From positions 1 through 5,667 of the forward strand of contig WFPN01000211.1 in NCBI GenBank assembly GCA_015487535.1: DNA of 5,667 nucleotides. Reading direction: 5' to 3'. A program made the translations under genes and the position numbers. The first letter of the stretch is position 1; each line of letters opens with the position of its first letter. Positions 4,850-5,667 of this stretch are shown here, piece by piece. The DNA comes from Aquificaceae bacterium (lineage in GTDB: Bacteria > Aquificota > Aquificia > Aquificales > Aquificaceae). The notes below the pieces were generated by a model, which did no database searches, was not told the origin of the DNA, and was given only the letters and a program-made list of their open reading frames with translations.

Positions 4850-5667
4850 TGCTCAAGAAGGAGCTCATAGATAAATTAGAGAAGCTGAGCGAGCGCTACA
4901 GAAAGTTAGAGGAGGAGCTCTCCAGACCGGAGGTAATCCAGGATATAAAGAGATACAGGGAGCTGAGCAAGGAGCACAAGGAACTCACCGAGCTGTACGA
5001 GACCTACCAGGAGTACAAGAAGGCCCAGAAGGAGCTGAGGGAATCCAAGGAGCTTTTGAGGAGCTCTGAGCCCGAGCTCAGGGAACTTGCCCAGGAGGAG
5101 GTGGAAAAACTCCAGGGAAAGCTCTCCGAGCTTGAAGAGAGGCTTAAGTTTTTACTAGTTCCCAAGGATCCAAACGACTCCAAGAACGTAATACTCGAGA
5201 TAAGGGCCGGAACGGGTGGTGAGGAGGCGGCCCTGTTCGTTGCAGATCTCCTGAGGATGTATCAAAAGTATGCCGAAGACAAAGGATGGAAGTTCTCAAT
5301 ACTCAGCGCCAACAAGACTGGTCTCGGCGGCTACAAGGAGGTCATAGCCCTTATAGAGGGAGAGGGCGCCTACTCGAGGCTCAAGTACGAGAGCGGGGTC
5401 CACAGGGTCCAGAGGATACCGGTTACCGAGTCAGGTGGGCGGATACACACCTCCACCGCTACCGTGGCCGTCCTTCCCGAAGCCGACGAGACGGACGTTG
5501 AGATCAATCCCCAGGACCTCAAGATAGAAACCTTCAGAGCCTCTGGGGCGGGTGGACAGTACGTGAACACCACCGAAACCGCCGTGAGGATAACCCACAT
5601 ACCTACCGGTATAGTCGTCTCGTGCCAGGACGAGAGGTCTCAGTTTCAGAACAAGCAGAAGGCCCTC
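4849..5667 (+). CDS. prfA: Peptide chain release factor 1 (N-terminal 273 residues; runs off the right edge)
   Basis: RF1 recognises UAA and UAG in the ribosomal A site and triggers peptide release. Seen: a highly charged helical domain 1 (about 1-100, mostly Glu/Lys/Leu), then EIRAGTGGEEAALF (117-130) typical of class I release factors. The codon-recognition tripeptide is Pro191-Val-Thr193, in the sequence IPVTESGGRIHTS. This is the P-x-T form of RF1, not the SPF of RF2. The catalytic GGQ is at 235-237 in SGAGGQYVNTTETAVR. Its Gln is the expected methylation target of PrmC, whose gene often follows prfA and may lie beyond the window. The ATG overlaps the rpmE stop (TGATG) and is preceded by AAGGAAGG (4838-4845). 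The last codon in the window is complete and no stop has been reached. Usual length is about 360, so roughly the last quarter is missing. Confidence 0.97.
   Translation, partial: MLKKELIDKLEKLSERYRKLEEELSRPEVIQDIKRYRELSKEHKELTELYETYQEYKKAQKELRESKELLRSSEPELRELAQEEVEKLQGKLSELEERLKFLLVPKDPNDSKNVILEIRAGTGGEEAALFVADLLRMYQKYAEDKGWKFSILSANKTGLGGYKEVIALIEGEGAYSRLKYESGVHRVQRIPVTESGGRIHTSTATVAVLPEADETDVEINPQDLKIETFRASGAGGQYVNTTETAVRITHIPTGIVVSCQDERSQFQNKQKAL

Noticed and set aside
1..5667. CRISPR, insertion sequence, prophage or defence system
   Set aside because: No regularly spaced repeats, terminal inverted repeats, transposase or integrase motifs, or toxin-antitoxin signatures were seen. Apart from a 29-nt gap and a few gaps of 3-30 nt, the window is filled by genes, nearly all housekeeping.

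Overview
The window looks like a housekeeping stretch from a thermophilic bacterium of the Aquificales (Aquifex/Hydrogenobacter relatives). Three things suggest this. There is a full-length Trm1-type tRNA methyltransferase, which is an archaeal/eukaryotic enzyme that is rare in bacteria but known from Aquifex aeolicus. Codon use is dominated by AGG/AGA, ATA, GAG and AAG, typical of hyperthermophiles. The tRNA has very GC-rich stems and no encoded CCA. The genus assignment is inference.

The left third is a tightly packed leftward transcription unit. In the order of transcription it holds tRNA-Leu(UAA) (1939-1856), a 65-residue two-helix membrane protein (1845-1648), a 37-residue single-helix membrane microprotein (1648-1535), trm1 (1531-356) and the first 119 codons of a SIS-domain phosphosugar isomerase (359 to beyond base 1). 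Gaps are 10 nt, then a 1-base stop/start overlap, then 3 nt, then a 4-base ATGA overlap. Translational coupling is therefore likely along the whole unit.

The right two thirds are a rightward unit: mnmE (1969-3318), rho (3332-4618), rpmE (4649-4849) and the first 273 codons of prfA (4849 to beyond the right edge). I see no terminator between them. There is a perfect TATAAT just after rho, which may be an internal promoter for rpmE-prfA. The two units diverge from a 29-nt gap that contains an AT-rich palindrome and little else.

Most of the genes serve translation or its quality: a tRNA, two tRNA-modifying enzymes (Trm1 at 26/27; MnmE at wobble U34, for which tRNA-Leu(UAA) is a known kind of substrate), ribosomal protein L31 and release factor 1. 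Rho is the transcription termination helicase. I found no mobile element, CRISPR array, phage gene or defence system. The least ordinary points are the two tiny membrane proteins between the tRNA and trm1, the fact that the smaller one lies in the same frame as trm1 with only a TGA and one sense codon between them, and the unusual C-terminal tail of L31. No stretch longer than 300 bases lacks a gene.
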